From NCBI RefSeq assembly GCF_018139685.1, contig NZ_JAGSPN010000003.1:124001-188000 (forward strand): DNA of 64,000 nucleotides, in the 5' to 3' direction. Made by a program: the position numbers and the translations under genes. This stretch comes from Cognatundibacterium luofuense. Lineage in GTDB: Bacteria > Pseudomonadota > Gammaproteobacteria > Burkholderiales > Burkholderiaceae_D. The notes beneath the pieces were generated by a model. The model did not search any database. It was not told the origin of the DNA and saw only the letters and a program-made list of their open reading frames with translations. Positions within the stretch are counted from its first letter, which is position 1, and each line of letters opens with the position of its first letter. Below are positions 36,986-46,496 of this stretch, in pieces.

Positions 36986-37069
36986 TCCGCTCTTCCTCAC
37001 AGCCTTACAGCGCTTCACTGCAATCGGACTGCATCACAGCGCCTGCTGAACACCCGGCACTATAGCCGA

Positions 37070-37087
37070 CTAGTTCTTTCGGACTAG
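37070..37087 (+). promoter_or_regulatory. NarL-like palindrome upstream of narG
   Basis: CTAGTTCTTTCGGACTAG repeats the narK1 site (same CTAGTTC and GGACTAG arms, four-base centre). As heptamers it reads TAGTTCT and TAGTCCG in a 7-2-7 arrangement. It lies about 123 bp upstream of the narG start. Confidence 0.55.
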
Positions 37088-37209
37088 GCGGGCTAGACCT
37101 TACGCCGTGGCGGCTTACCCGCATCGACGAATATTCACAGACGGACTTCATTTTTACACTGCTTACAGTGCCAACAGAGTGGGTTTTCCCACACCAAATG
37201 GAGTCAATA

Positions 37210-40200
37210 ATGAGTCACTTTTTAGACAGACTGCGGTTTATGTCGCATGTGAAGTCGACATTCGCCAATGGCCACGGTGCCGTGGTCGACGAAGACCGTA
37301 AGTGGGAAAACGCGTATCGCAGCCGCTGGCAGCATGACAAAATCGTCCGTTCCACGCATGGCGTGAACTGTACCGGTTCCTGTTCCTGGAAAATTTATGT
37401 CAAAAACGGTTTGATTACCTGGGAAACCCAGCAAACCGATTATCCGCGCACCCGTCCGGATTTGCCTAACCATGAGCCGCGCGGTTGTCCGCGCGGTGCG
37501 TCTTACAGCTGGTATGTGTATTCTGCGCAGCGCGTGAAATATCCGATGATCCGTGGTCGTCTGATGGAAATGTGGCGTGAAGCGCGTAAAACCATGGACC
37601 CGATCGCTGCATGGGAATCGATCAGCCAGAATCCGGAAAAGGCCAAGCGCTATAAATCGGTGCGTGGTCTGGGTGGTTTTGTGCGTGCTGACTGGGATAC
37701 GGCAGAGGAAATTATTGCCGCAGCAAATGCGTTTACCGTCAAAAAATTCGGCCCGGATCGCGTCGTCGGGTTCTCGCCGATTCCGGCGATGTCGATGGTG
37801 TCGTATGCCGCCGGTGCGCGTTATCTGAGTCTGATTGGTGGTGCCTGCCTGTCATTCTATGACTGGTACTGCGATTTGCCGCCTGCCAGCCCGCAAATCT
37901 GGGGCGAGCAGACCGACGTGCCTGAATCGGCGGACTGGTATAACTCCACGTATCTGATGGTCTGGGGCTCTAACGTGCCGCAAACCCGTACGCCGGATGC
38001 CCACTTCTATACCGAAGTGCGCTACAAGGGTACAAAAACGGTTGCAGTATCGTCTGACTTTGGTGAGATGGTGAAGTTCGGCGATATCTGGATGGCACCG
38101 AAGCAGGGTACGGATGCGGCGCTGGCGATGGCGATGGGCCATGTGGTGCTGAAAGAATTCCACCTGAACGGTAAGTCTGATTATTTCCGTGGTTATGTGA
38201 AACAGTACACCGATATGCCGGTGCTGGTGCGTTTGCAGCAGCGTAACGGACATTTTGTGCCGGACCAGTTCCTGCGTGCTTCGGAATTGCCGGGCGGTCT
38301 GGGCGAAGCGAATAATCCGGACTGGAAAACGGTTGCGATTGATGCAGCGACTAATACACTGGTCACGCCGAATGGTTCGGTTGGTTTCCGCTGGGGCGAA
38401 GACAAGCACAATAACGGTGAAAAAGTCGGCCGCTGGAATCTGGAAAGCAAAGATGGCGGCAGCGGTCGTGAAATCGATCCGGTGCTGAGTCTGGTGGATA
38501 GCAATGATGAAATCGCGACGGTTGGCTTCAGCTATTTCGGTGGTAAAGATGCATCCGACCTGTTGCTGCGCGAAGTACCGGTACGCCGCCTGACACTGGC
38601 GGACGGTTCTGAAGCGCTGGTCGCTACGGTGTATGACCTGACGATGGCCAACTATGGCGTGGATCAGGGTCTGGGTGGCAGTGTTGCTTCGTCGTATGAC
38701 GATGACGTGCCTTACACACCGGCATGGCAGGAAAAACATACCGGCGTGAAGCGTGAGCTGGTGATTCAGGTAGCGCGTGAGTTTGCACAAAATGCGCACG
38801 ACACCCACGGTAAGAGCATGGTGATTGTCGGTGCTGCGCTGAACCACTGGTACCACAACGATATGATTTATCGCGGCATTATCAATCTGCTGATGATGTG
38901 CGGCTGCGTTGGTCAGTCCGGCGGTGGCTGGGCGCACTATGTGGGTCAGGAAAAACTGCGTCCGCAATTCGGCTGGGCTCCGCTGGCATTTGCGCTGGAC
39001 TGGGTACGTCCGCCACGTCAGATGAATGGCACCAGTTTCTTCTATGCGCATACCAGCCAGTGGCGTCATGAAAAACTGCATGTGGATGAAATCCTTGCTC
39101 CAACGGCGGACAAGTCGAAATTCAGCCACATGAGCATGATTGATCTGAATGCGAAATCCGAGCGTCTGGGCTGGTTGCCGTCAGCACCGCAACTGGAAAC
39201 CAATCCGCTGGATATTTGTGATCAGGCCAAAGCGGCCGGTGCAGATCCGAAAGCCTTCCTTGCTCAGGGACTGAAAAACGGTTCCATCCATATGAGCTGC
39301 GATGATCCGGATAATCCGAAAAACTTCCCGCGCAATATGTTTGTGTGGCGCTCCAATATTCTGGGCAGTTCCGGAAAAGGGCACGAATATTTCCTGAAAT
39401 ATCTGCTCGGTACACAAAACGCCTTGTTTGATGATGAAAACGATGCGATTCGTCCGGCGGAAGTGAAATTCCGCGAAGAAGCGGCAGAAGGCAAGCTGGA
39501 TTTGCTGACGGTGCTGGATTTCCGGATGAGTACGACTTGCCTGTACGGCGATATCGTGCTGCCAACCGCAACATGGTATGAAAAAGATGATTTGAATACC
39601 TCAGATATGCATCCATTCATTCATCCGCTGAGTGAAGCCGTGCAGCCTTTGTGGGAAAGCAAAAGCGATTGGGAAATTTATAAAGGCATCGCCAAAAAAT
39701 TCACAGAAATCGGTGGCGAATATCTGGGTACCCGTCAGGACATCGTGTTGCAGCCATTAATGCATGATACGCCGTCTGAACTGGGACAAGCGTTTGAACC
39801 GAAAGACTGGAAAAAAGGCGAATGCGATCTGATTCCGGGTAAAACCGCGCCGAACTTTGTGGTGGTGGAACGTGATTACCGTCAGATCTACAAAAAATTC
39901 ACTTCAGTCGGCCCGCTGCTGGACAAACTGGGCAATGGCGGTAAAGGCATTAACTGGAATACAGAGCATGAAGTGCATGAACTGGCAGACCTGAACAAAC
40001 GGGTAGCCGATGCCGGTGTCAGTGAAGGTCGTCCGAAACTGGAAACCGCGATTGATGCGGCGGAAATGATTCTGACCTTCGCACCTGAAACCAATGGCCA
40101 TGTGTCGGTAAAAGCCTGGGAAGCCTTAAGCAAAATCACAGGCCGCGATCATACGCATCTGGCGGTTGGCCGCGAGCACGACAAAATCCGTTTCCGCGAT

Positions 40201-40941
40201 GTACAGGCGCAGCCACGCAAAATTATTTCTGCACCGACCTGGTCGGGTCTGGAATCGGAAGAAGTCAGCTACAACGCCGGTTATACCAATGTGCATGAAC
40301 TGATACCGTGGCGCACACTGACCGGTCGCCAGCAGTTCTATCAGGACCACCGCTGGATGCTGGAATTCGGTGAAGGCTTCTGCGTGTATAAACCAGCGAT
40401 TGATACGAAGACGATTGAGCCGGTGCTGGACAAAATGCCGAACGGTGAAAAAGAAATCGTGCTGAACTGGATTACACCGCATCAGAAATGGGGCATTCAC
40501 TCCACGTATTCCGACAATCTGCGTATGCTGACCTTAAGCCGTGGCGGTCCGCACGTCTGGGTATCTGAACAGGACGCAAAAAAAGCCGGGCTGGTGGATA
40601 ACGACTGGGTCGAAGTGTTCAACAGTAACGGTACGCTGACAGCGCGTGTCGTGGTCAGCCAGCGTGTGCCGGACGGCATGTGCCTGATGTATCACGCACA
40701 GGAAAAAATCATCAATGTGCCGGGTGCAGAAACCAGTAAAAAACGCGGTGGTATCCATAACTCGGTGACCCGCGCCGTGCTGAAACCAACCCACATGATC
40801 GGCGGTTATGCGCAGCTGGCCTATGGCTTTAACTACTACGGTACCGTCGGCAGTAACCGCGATGAATTTGTGGTGGTACGTAAGATGAAGCGTGTGGACT
40901 GGCTGGAAGGCAAACTGCAAGAACAAGGAGAAGCATCATGA
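37210..40941 (+). CDS. narG: Respiratory nitrate reductase alpha subunit NarG
   Basis: A 1243-residue molybdenum enzyme. The ATG at 37210 follows GGAG; an upstream ATG at 37168 is less likely. The N-terminus (SHFLDRLRFMSH) is typical of membrane-bound NarG. The [4Fe-4S] FS0 site is HGVNCTGSCSW (HxxxCxxxC), and bis-MGD contacts include the VWGSNVPQTRTPDAHF and HWYHNDMIYRGIINLLMMCGCVGQSGGGW regions. It reduces nitrate to nitrite on the cytoplasmic side, with quinol electrons from NarI via NarH. The stop overlaps narH by 4 nt. Confidence 0.98.
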   Translation: MSHFLDRLRFMSHVKSTFANGHGAVVDEDRKWENAYRSRWQHDKIVRSTHGVNCTGSCSWKIYVKNGLITWETQQTDYPRTRPDLPNHEPRGCPRGASYSWYVYSAQRVKYPMIRGRLMEMWREARKTMDPIAAWESISQNPEKAKRYKSVRGLGGFVRADWDTAEEIIAAANAFTVKKFGPDRVVGFSPIPAMSMVSYAAGARYLSLIGGACLSFYDWYCDLPPASPQIWGEQTDVPESADWYNSTYLMVWGSNVPQTRTPDAHFYTEVRYKGTKTVAVSSDFGEMVKFGDIWMAPKQGTDAALAMAMGHVVLKEFHLNGKSDYFRGYVKQYTDMPVLVRLQQRNGHFVPDQFLRASELPGGLGEANNPDWKTVAIDAATNTLVTPNGSVGFRWGEDKHNNGEKVGRWNLESKDGGSGREIDPVLSLVDSNDEIATVGFSYFGGKDASDLLLREVPVRRLTLADGSEALVATVYDLTMANYGVDQGLGGSVASSYDDDVPYTPAWQEKHTGVKRELVIQVAREFAQNAHDTHGKSMVIVGAALNHWYHNDMIYRGIINLLMMCGCVGQSGGGWAHYVGQEKLRPQFGWAPLAFALDWVRPPRQMNGTSFFYAHTSQWRHEKLHVDEILAPTADKSKFSHMSMIDLNAKSERLGWLPSAPQLETNPLDICDQAKAAGADPKAFLAQGLKNGSIHMSCDDPDNPKNFPRNMFVWRSNILGSSGKGHEYFLKYLLGTQNALFDDENDAIRPAEVKFREEAAEGKLDLLTVLDFRMSTTCLYGDIVLPTATWYEKDDLNTSDMHPFIHPLSEAVQPLWESKSDWEIYKGIAKKFTEIGGEYLGTRQDIVLQPLMHDTPSELGQAFEPKDWKKGECDLIPGKTAPNFVVVERDYRQIYKKFTSVGPLLDKLGNGGKGINWNTEHEVHELADLNKRVADAGVSEGRPKLETAIDAAEMILTFAPETNGHVSVKAWEALSKITGRDHTHLAVGREHDKIRFRDVQAQPRKIISAPTWSGLESEEVSYNAGYTNVHELIPWRTLTGRQQFYQDHRWMLEFGEGFCVYKPAIDTKTIEPVLDKMPNGEKEIVLNWITPHQKWGIHSTYSDNLRMLTLSRGGPHVWVSEQDAKKAGLVDNDWVEVFNSNGTLTARVVVSQRVPDGMCLMYHAQEKIINVPGAETSKKRGGIHNSVTRAVLKPTHMIGGYAQLAYGFNYYGTVGSNRDEFVVVRKMKRVDWLEGKLQEQGEAS

Positions 40942-42494
40942 GAATTCGTGCACAAGTCGGAATGGTGCTGAATCTGGATAAATGTATCGGCTGCCATACC
41001 TGCTCGGTCACGTGTAAAAACGTCTGGACCAGTCGCGACGGCGTGGAATACGCGTGGTTCAACAACGTGGAAACCAAGCCGGGTATCGGTTATCCGAAAG
41101 AATGGGAAAACCAGAAGAAATGGAATGGCGGCTGGAAGCGTAATGCAGAAGGTAAGCTGGAACCGCGTCAGGGCAGCCGTCTGAAGATTCTGGCAAACAT
41201 TTTTGCGAATCCGAATCTGCCTTCGATTGACGATTACTACGAGCCATTTACTTTCGATTACGAACATCTGCAAAAAGCGCCGTTGTCAGAAACGCCGCCG
41301 ACAGCACGTCCGGTGTCTGTGATTACCGGTAAAAAGATGGACAAGATCGTCTGGGGCCCGAACTGGGAAGATGATCTGGGTGGTGAGTTCAGCGCGCGCA
41401 GTAAAGATGCCTTGTTCGAAGGTTTGCAGAAGGAGATGTACAGCACCTTCGAATCGACCTTCATGATGTATTTGCCGCGTTTGTGCGAACACTGCCTGAA
41501 TCCGGCTTGTGTGGCTTCGTGTCCGTCCGGTTCGATTTACAAACGTGAAGACGATGGCATTGTGCTGGTGGATCAGGACAAATGCCGCGGCTGGCGTATG
41601 TGTATCTCCGGTTGTCCGTATAAAAAGATTTATTACAACTGGAGTTCCGGTAAGGCAGAGAAATGTACGTTCTGCTTCCCGCGTATCGAAGCCGGTCAGC
41701 CAACTGTTTGTTCGGAAACCTGCGTAGGTCGTATCCGTTATCTGGGTGTGTTGCTGTATGACGCAGACAAAATCGAAGCAGCGGCTTCGGTTGCCGATGA
41801 GCGTGATCTGTATCAGGCGCAGCTGGATTGCTTCCTGAATCCGCACGATCCGGAAGTGCAGAAAATGGCACGCGAACAGGGTATTCCTGAAAGCTGGCTG
41901 ATCTCTGCACAAAAATCGCCGGTGTACAAAATGGCGATGGACTGGAAGATCGCGTTCCCGCTGCATCCTGAATACCGCACGCTGCCTATGGTCTGGTATA
42001 TCCCGCCGCTGTCTCCGATTCAGAAAGCCGCTGAGTCCGGCCGTATGGGGATGAACGGCATTATTCCGGATGTGGCTTCGTTGCGTATTCCGCTACGCTA
42101 TCTGGCGAATCTGCTGACTGCTGGCGATGAAGCGCCGGTACTGAAAGCACTGGAACGCTTGCTGGCAATGCGCGCATTCAAACGCGAGCAAACCGTACAT
42201 GGCAATACCGACGTGGCCTTGCTGCAGCAAACCGGGCTGACACCGGCGCAGGTGGAAGATATGTACCAGATTCTGGCGATTGCTAATTACGAAGACCGTT
42301 TCGTCGTGCCTTCTTCTCACAAAGAAATGGTGGAAGACAGCTTTAACGAAAAAGGCAGCTGCGGCTTCACGTTTGGTAATGGTTGCAGTGGTGGTACATC
42401 CGACGGCACTTTGTTCGGCCGCAAGGCAGAGGGCAGTGTGATTTTTGTGGATATGCCGAAGTCGCGCAAAAAAGCGCTGGCAGATCAGGGTTAA
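40938..42494 (+). CDS. narH: Nitrate reductase beta subunit NarH
   Basis: A 518-residue iron-sulfur protein. Cluster motifs in order: CIGCHTCSVTCKNVW, CEHCLNPACVASCPSGSIYKR, CRGWRMCISGCPYKK and CTFCFPRIEAGQPTVCSETC. The Trp in CRGWRMC replaces a Cys and marks the [3Fe-4S] cluster of NarH. It passes electrons from NarI haems to NarG. The start overlaps the narG stop (ATGA), and narJ begins 13 bp after its stop. Confidence 0.98.
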   Translation: MRIRAQVGMVLNLDKCIGCHTCSVTCKNVWTSRDGVEYAWFNNVETKPGIGYPKEWENQKKWNGGWKRNAEGKLEPRQGSRLKILANIFANPNLPSIDDYYEPFTFDYEHLQKAPLSETPPTARPVSVITGKKMDKIVWGPNWEDDLGGEFSARSKDALFEGLQKEMYSTFESTFMMYLPRLCEHCLNPACVASCPSGSIYKREDDGIVLVDQDKCRGWRMCISGCPYKKIYYNWSSGKAEKCTFCFPRIEAGQPTVCSETCVGRIRYLGVLLYDADKIEAAASVADERDLYQAQLDCFLNPHDPEVQKMAREQGIPESWLISAQKSPVYKMAMDWKIAFPLHPEYRTLPMVWYIPPLSPIQKAAESGRMGMNGIIPDVASLRIPLRYLANLLTAGDEAPVLKALERLLAMRAFKREQTVHGNTDVALLQQTGLTPAQVEDMYQILAIANYEDRFVVPSSHKEMVEDSFNEKGSCGFTFGNGCSGGTSDGTLFGRKAEGSVIFVDMPKSRKKALADQG

Positions 42495-42507
42495 TCAGGA
42501 GGCTGAA

Positions 42508-43185
42508 ATGAATATTTACCGCGTCATTTCAGCGCTGCTCAGCTATCCGGAAGAGGATATGCTGGCAGCCCTGCCTGAAATCCGGACTGTCGTGCAAACA
42601 CTGGATGCACCAGTGGATTTGCCTGAAGTATTAGCGCCGCTGCTGGATTATCTGTCTGCGCACGATCTGATCACGCTGCAGGAAAACTATGTGGCGACCT
42701 TTGACCGCAATCCTTCACAGGCTTTGCATTTGTTTGAACATATTCACGGTGAAAGCCGTGACCGTGGTCAGGCCATGGTGGATTTGCTGCAAGAGTATCA
42801 GCGGCATGGCTTTGAGCCGGGCAGCAATGAAATTCCGGATTATCTGCCCTTGTTTCTGGAGTTTCTCAGCTGCATTCCGGCGGAAGAATCCGAGCCTATG
42901 CTGGGCGAAGCCATCCACGTGATTGCGGCGATCGGTGCAAGGCTGCGCGATGTGCAGTCACCGTATGCGAATGCTTTACTGGTGCTGACAGCGTACACCG
43001 AAGTCGAGCCGCGTCAGCAATCAATGCCGCCAGTACGCGACATGGATGAGGTGATGGAAAAATTCGGTCCCGGCGCAGATGGTACAGAGCCTTTGCTGAG
43101 GCCGGGTAAGGATGAGCAGGTGGTCCGTTTTTATCCGAAATCCGCCGCCAATTTTGAATCAACACAACGCGGGAGCGCATCATGA
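42508..43185 (+). CDS. narJ: Nitrate reductase molybdenum cofactor assembly chaperone NarJ
   Basis: A 225-residue TorD/NarJ-family chaperone. Family blocks are YRVISALLSYPEEDML, ENYVATFDRNPSQALHLFEHIHGESRDRGQAMVDLL and ELPDYLP-like EIPDYLPLFLEFLS. It binds apo-NarG and holds it for cofactor insertion and membrane attachment, and is not part of the final enzyme. The ATG at 42508 follows CAGGAGG. The stop overlaps narI by 4 nt. Confidence 0.96.
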   Translation: MNIYRVISALLSYPEEDMLAALPEIRTVVQTLDAPVDLPEVLAPLLDYLSAHDLITLQENYVATFDRNPSQALHLFEHIHGESRDRGQAMVDLLQEYQRHGFEPGSNEIPDYLPLFLEFLSCIPAEESEPMLGEAIHVIAAIGARLRDVQSPYANALLVLTAYTEVEPRQQSMPPVRDMDEVMEKFGPGADGTEPLLRPGKDEQVVRFYPKSAANFESTQRGSAS

Positions 43186-43865
43186 ATTACCTGCATCAGT
43201 TTTTATACGGTATTTATCCTTATATCGCACTGGCGATTTTCCTGTTCGGCAGTCTGGCGCGTTTTGAACGGGAGCAGTACACCTGGAAGAGTGATTCCTC
43301 GCAAATGCTGCATACAGGTAATCTGCGTGCCGGCAATATCCTGTTTCATATCGGGATCATCGGTTTGTTCTTCGGCCACATGGTGGGTTTGCTGACACCG
43401 GTTGCCGTGTGGGACAACCTCGGTGTCAGCCACGGCTTTAAACAAATGATCGCGATGGTCGCCGGTGGTGTGTTTGGTACGATGTGTCTGACCGGCTTGC
43501 TGATCCTGTTGCATCGTCGTTTTTCTGATGCGCGTATTTCTGCAGTTACCCGCTTCGGCGATAAAGTGTTGCTGCTGTGGATACTGATCACGCTGGCACT
43601 GGGTTTATCAACGATCTTCGTTTCTGCCAGCCATCTGGACGGACATATGATGGTGTTGTTTATGAGCTGGGCTCAGCACATCTTCACATTCCGTGCTGAC
43701 GCAGCAGGATTTATCGAAGAAGCGCCATTGCTGTTCAAAATCCACTTGTTTATGGGAATGAGTCTGTTCGTGATTTTCCCGTTCACCCGTCTGGTTCACG
43801 TATGGAGTGGCTTTGCTTCGGTCACTTACCTGCGCCGTGCCTGGCAACTGGTTCGTACACGCTAA
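43182..43865 (+). CDS. narI: Nitrate reductase gamma subunit NarI (cytochrome b)
   Basis: A 227-residue membrane protein with five TM helices. The N-terminus (MNYLHQFLYGIYPYIALAIFLFGSLARFEREQYTWKSDSSQ) and haem ligand His residues in LFHIGIIGLFFGHMVG and near the C-terminus (KIHLFMGMSLFVIFPFTRLVHVWSG) match NarI. It oxidises quinol and carries two b haems. ATG overlaps the narJ stop, and the PpiC-like gene follows after 9 bp. Confidence 0.97.
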   Translation: MNYLHQFLYGIYPYIALAIFLFGSLARFEREQYTWKSDSSQMLHTGNLRAGNILFHIGIIGLFFGHMVGLLTPVAVWDNLGVSHGFKQMIAMVAGGVFGTMCLTGLLILLHRRFSDARISAVTRFGDKVLLLWILITLALGLSTIFVSASHLDGHMMVLFMSWAQHIFTFRADAAGFIEEAPLLFKIHLFMGMSLFVIFPFTRLVHVWSGFASVTYLRRAWQLVRTR

Positions 43866-43874
43866 GGAGTTGTC

Positions 43875-44636
43875 ATGCCAGTTTCGATCAATGGAATTGA
43901 ACTCAGCGATGCAGATATGGAGCGGGAGCTGCCGCTGCATCAGGATCAGACGAATCCGCTGGAAAGCGCCATGACCGCGCTGATTCTGCGCAATGTGCTG
44001 CAACAGGAAGCCGATAAACTGGGTTTGCAGGGCGACGAAGAAACACGCATCTCTGCATTGCTGGATAAGGCAATACGTGTGCCGGAACCAACGCAGGAAG
44101 AATGCCTGAGTCATTATCAGCGCTTTCCGCAGCATTTCCGCAAGGGGCAAATCGCCGAGGTGTCGCACATTCTGTATCAGGTCACGCCGCAGGTAGATCT
44201 GGAAGCCTTGCGTGCTCATGCGCTGGCCCAGCTGGCTGTATTGCAGGCAGATCCGTCACAGTTTGCGGCCATCGCGAAAGCGCAGTCTAACTGTCCTTCG
44301 GGGCAGCAGGGCGGCAATCTGGGACAGATGACGCCGGGGCAAATGGTGCCGGAGTTTGATGCGGCAGTCTGGATAGCTGTGCCACAGGCATTGATTCCCG
44401 CGCTGGTGGAAACCCGTTTCGGTCTACACATTGTTGCGCTGGGTAACAAGGACGATGGTGTGCTGGTACCTTTCGAAGTCGCTTCCGCATCAATCGCCAC
44501 AGCCCTTCAGCAACGCAGTTTTGAGCAAGCCTTGCAGGAATATCTGCGTCAGCTGGTCCAGCAAGCCGATATACGCGGTGCAGATTTTCTGCCGCAATTT
44601 CAGACCCAGTCTTCAGGAGTAGAGTATGCGAACTGA
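43875..44636 (+). CDS. PpiC-type (parvulin) peptidyl-prolyl isomerase
   Basis: A 253-residue protein, similar to NifM-like isomerases. An N-terminal helical domain (to about residue 110) precedes a parvulin domain with EVSHILYQV, SNCPSGQQGGNLGQMTPGQMVPEFDAAV and ETRFGLHIVAL. There is no signal peptide, so it acts in the cytoplasm. Parvulins of this kind are often placed at the end of narGHJI in Betaproteobacteria and may assist folding of the complex. It begins 9 bp after narI, and its stop overlaps the hemerythrin gene by 11 nt. Confidence 0.9.
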   Translation: MPVSINGIELSDADMERELPLHQDQTNPLESAMTALILRNVLQQEADKLGLQGDEETRISALLDKAIRVPEPTQEECLSHYQRFPQHFRKGQIAEVSHILYQVTPQVDLEALRAHALAQLAVLQADPSQFAAIAKAQSNCPSGQQGGNLGQMTPGQMVPEFDAAVWIAVPQALIPALVETRFGLHIVALGNKDDGVLVPFEVASASIATALQQRSFEQALQEYLRQLVQQADIRGADFLPQFQTQSSGVEYAN

Positions 44637-45069
44637 TATCCCTCATCTCGTCAGTGAACACCGTGAATGTGATGAATTACTGCATCGTGCAGAAAATGCC
44701 TTAAACGATGGGCAACTGACCGAAGCGCTGGTATTGCTGAACCGGTTTTCCGATATGCTGAACCGGCATCTGCAGGAGGAAGAGCAGGACTGGTTTCCTG
44801 CATTCGAGAAGCAAACCGGCATGACGACCGGCCCGACAGCGGTGATGCGTACCGAGCATGCCGATATCCGTGACATGGCAGCACAAGCTGCCGGTGCAGC
44901 GAATACTGGTCAGGCTGAGGAGGCACTTGCTGCGATTGATACGCTGAACGTGTTATTACAGCAGCATAATGTGAAGGAAGAAAATATTCTTTATCCTATG
45001 CTGGATCGCGTGCTGGGTGCAAAAGCAGAAGGCAGTGCCTGTTGTGGCGGTTGTACCTGCTCCGGGTAA
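44626..45069 (+). CDS. Hemerythrin HHE domain protein
   Basis: A 147-residue four-helix protein with di-iron His/Glu ligands: LVSEHRECDELLHRAE, LNRHLQEEEQDWFPAFE, RTEHADIRDM and LLQQHNVKEENILYPMLD (HxxxE). A Cys-rich tail (CCGGCTCSG) follows, possibly a metal or redox site. In nar clusters such proteins may sense or bind O2 or NO, or protect iron-sulfur centres (compare Ric/YtfE). It overlaps the isomerase gene by 11 nt, so it is translationally coupled. Confidence 0.88.
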   Translation: MRTDIPHLVSEHRECDELLHRAENALNDGQLTEALVLLNRFSDMLNRHLQEEEQDWFPAFEKQTGMTTGPTAVMRTEHADIRDMAAQAAGAANTGQAEEALAAIDTLNVLLQQHNVKEENILYPMLDRVLGAKAEGSACCGGCTCSG

Positions 45070-45081
45070 TCTGCCGACGGC

Positions 45082-46350
45082 ATGACGCTTCCGAAAACCC
45101 TGAGCTATGATCTGGCACCGGATCCGGCCATCGTCTTCTTTTGCCTTGTACCCGCTCCGCTGTTGAGCGCAGCAGCGGGTTTCTGGCTGGCTTTCGGCCC
45201 GCAAGCCGGTTTTCCGGATCGCTTTTCCGGGCTGGCGCTGGCGCTGGTGCACTGGATGATGCTGGCAGTAGCGTTGCCAGTGATGCTCGGGGCGCTGATG
45301 CAATTGTTGCCGGTGGTGGCTGCTGTGCGGGTAACAGAATCGCGCAGCGCACGCTTGCTACTTGCTCCTTTGTGCTGGATCACTGCAGCAGCGCTGATTA
45401 ACGCCCTCAGCGGGTTTGCAGGCACTGCACAGCTCGCTTTTGCAGCGGCGGCAATATGCGGCAGCTTACTGTTACTGCTGGTCGTGTTTGTCTATTTTCC
45501 GGCTCTGCGCAACGTTGAGCTTGTTGATAACACCACGCTGACACTCCGCTTTATTCCTTTACCCTTATGTGTGGTGCTGGTTGCGGGTGTACTGATGGCC
45601 GGCTTATTCGGCGATCTGCCTGTTCCTTTGTTACCGGTTGGCTGGTTACTGAATGTTCACGTTGGTGCAGCAAGCGTGGCCTGGCTGGCTGCCTTACTGG
45701 TTGGCATCGCATCGACTACCGTGCCGATGTTCTGGCAGACGCCGCGCCCCGGTCGCTGGTTTCAGACATTCTTTCCTGCCAGTTTCTGGTTCACATCCCT
45801 GTTGCTACTGATTCCGGCATGGCAGACGATAGCGTTGCTGAGTATGGCCGTGTCGGTCATTGTCTGTGCGGTCTGCTCTTTATTCGCATTGCTGAAGGCA
45901 AAGCGGCGTAATGATCCCGGATATCTGTTATGGCTGATTGCCGGTGCGGGCTGGGCTGCGGGCGCGATGATTGTTCTTGCTTTGCAATGTGGCTTACTGA
46001 CCGGCAATAGCTGGCCATGGATCGCCGGCGTGCTGGTGCTGATCGCTGGCGTCTGGTTACCGGTGAATGCGATGCTGGTCAAAATCATACCGTTTCTGGT
46101 GTTTCTGCATTTGCGGCGACGCTTACCACCGCGCAGTAAAATTCCGCCTATGCAAATGTTGTTGCCGGTAAAGCAAGCACTATGGCAGGCAAGAGCACAG
46201 AGTCTGACTCTGTTATTGTTGCTTGCAATACCATTGCACCCTGAGCTGCTGCGTGTGATTGCAGGTTTTGGCTTCGCAACGACCCAGATATGGCTGGGAA
46301 TATTGCTTCTGCGGGTTTTATGGAAATTTCGTAAATTGCAGGCAAGCTGA
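45082..46350 (+). CDS. Polytopic membrane protein (NnrS/haem-copper oxidase-like)
   Basis: A 422-residue protein with about 12 TM helices. Conserved-looking His residues lie in LVHWMMLAVALPVMLGALMQLLPVVAA and LNVHVGAASVAWLAALLVGIASTTVPMFWQTP, a pattern similar to NnrS-type and haem-copper oxidase subunit I-like proteins of denitrifiers. It is the last gene of the narGHJI-ppiC-hemerythrin unit, 12 bp after the hemerythrin gene. A role in NO tolerance or haem handling is inferred from context only. Confidence 0.72.
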   Translation: MTLPKTLSYDLAPDPAIVFFCLVPAPLLSAAAGFWLAFGPQAGFPDRFSGLALALVHWMMLAVALPVMLGALMQLLPVVAAVRVTESRSARLLLAPLCWITAAALINALSGFAGTAQLAFAAAAICGSLLLLLVVFVYFPALRNVELVDNTTLTLRFIPLPLCVVLVAGVLMAGLFGDLPVPLLPVGWLLNVHVGAASVAWLAALLVGIASTTVPMFWQTPRPGRWFQTFFPASFWFTSLLLLIPAWQTIALLSMAVSVIVCAVCSLFALLKAKRRNDPGYLLWLIAGAGWAAGAMIVLALQCGLLTGNSWPWIAGVLVLIAGVWLPVNAMLVKIIPFLVFLHLRRRLPPRSKIPPMQMLLPVKQALWQARAQSLTLLLLLAIPLHPELLRVIAGFGFATTQIWLGILLLRVLWKFRKLQAS

Positions 46351-46460
46351 TCACTGACAGAAACGCCGTTTGATCAAAATTATTTGTTAAATATCTTAAT
46401 TAAGAAATTCAGGTAAGTATTTTTACGTATGATGAAAATGCACTTTTTTTGAAAAAATCC

Positions 46461-46489
46461 TTGACCGGTTTTTAAAGTCGATTTACAGT
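46461..46489 (+). promoter_or_regulatory. Candidate promoter of the leu leader
   Basis: TTGACC and TACAGT are separated by 17 bp. Transcription would begin only a few bases before the ATG at 46497, giving an almost leaderless first leader peptide. Confidence 0.4.
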
Positions 46490-46496
46490 ACATCAC

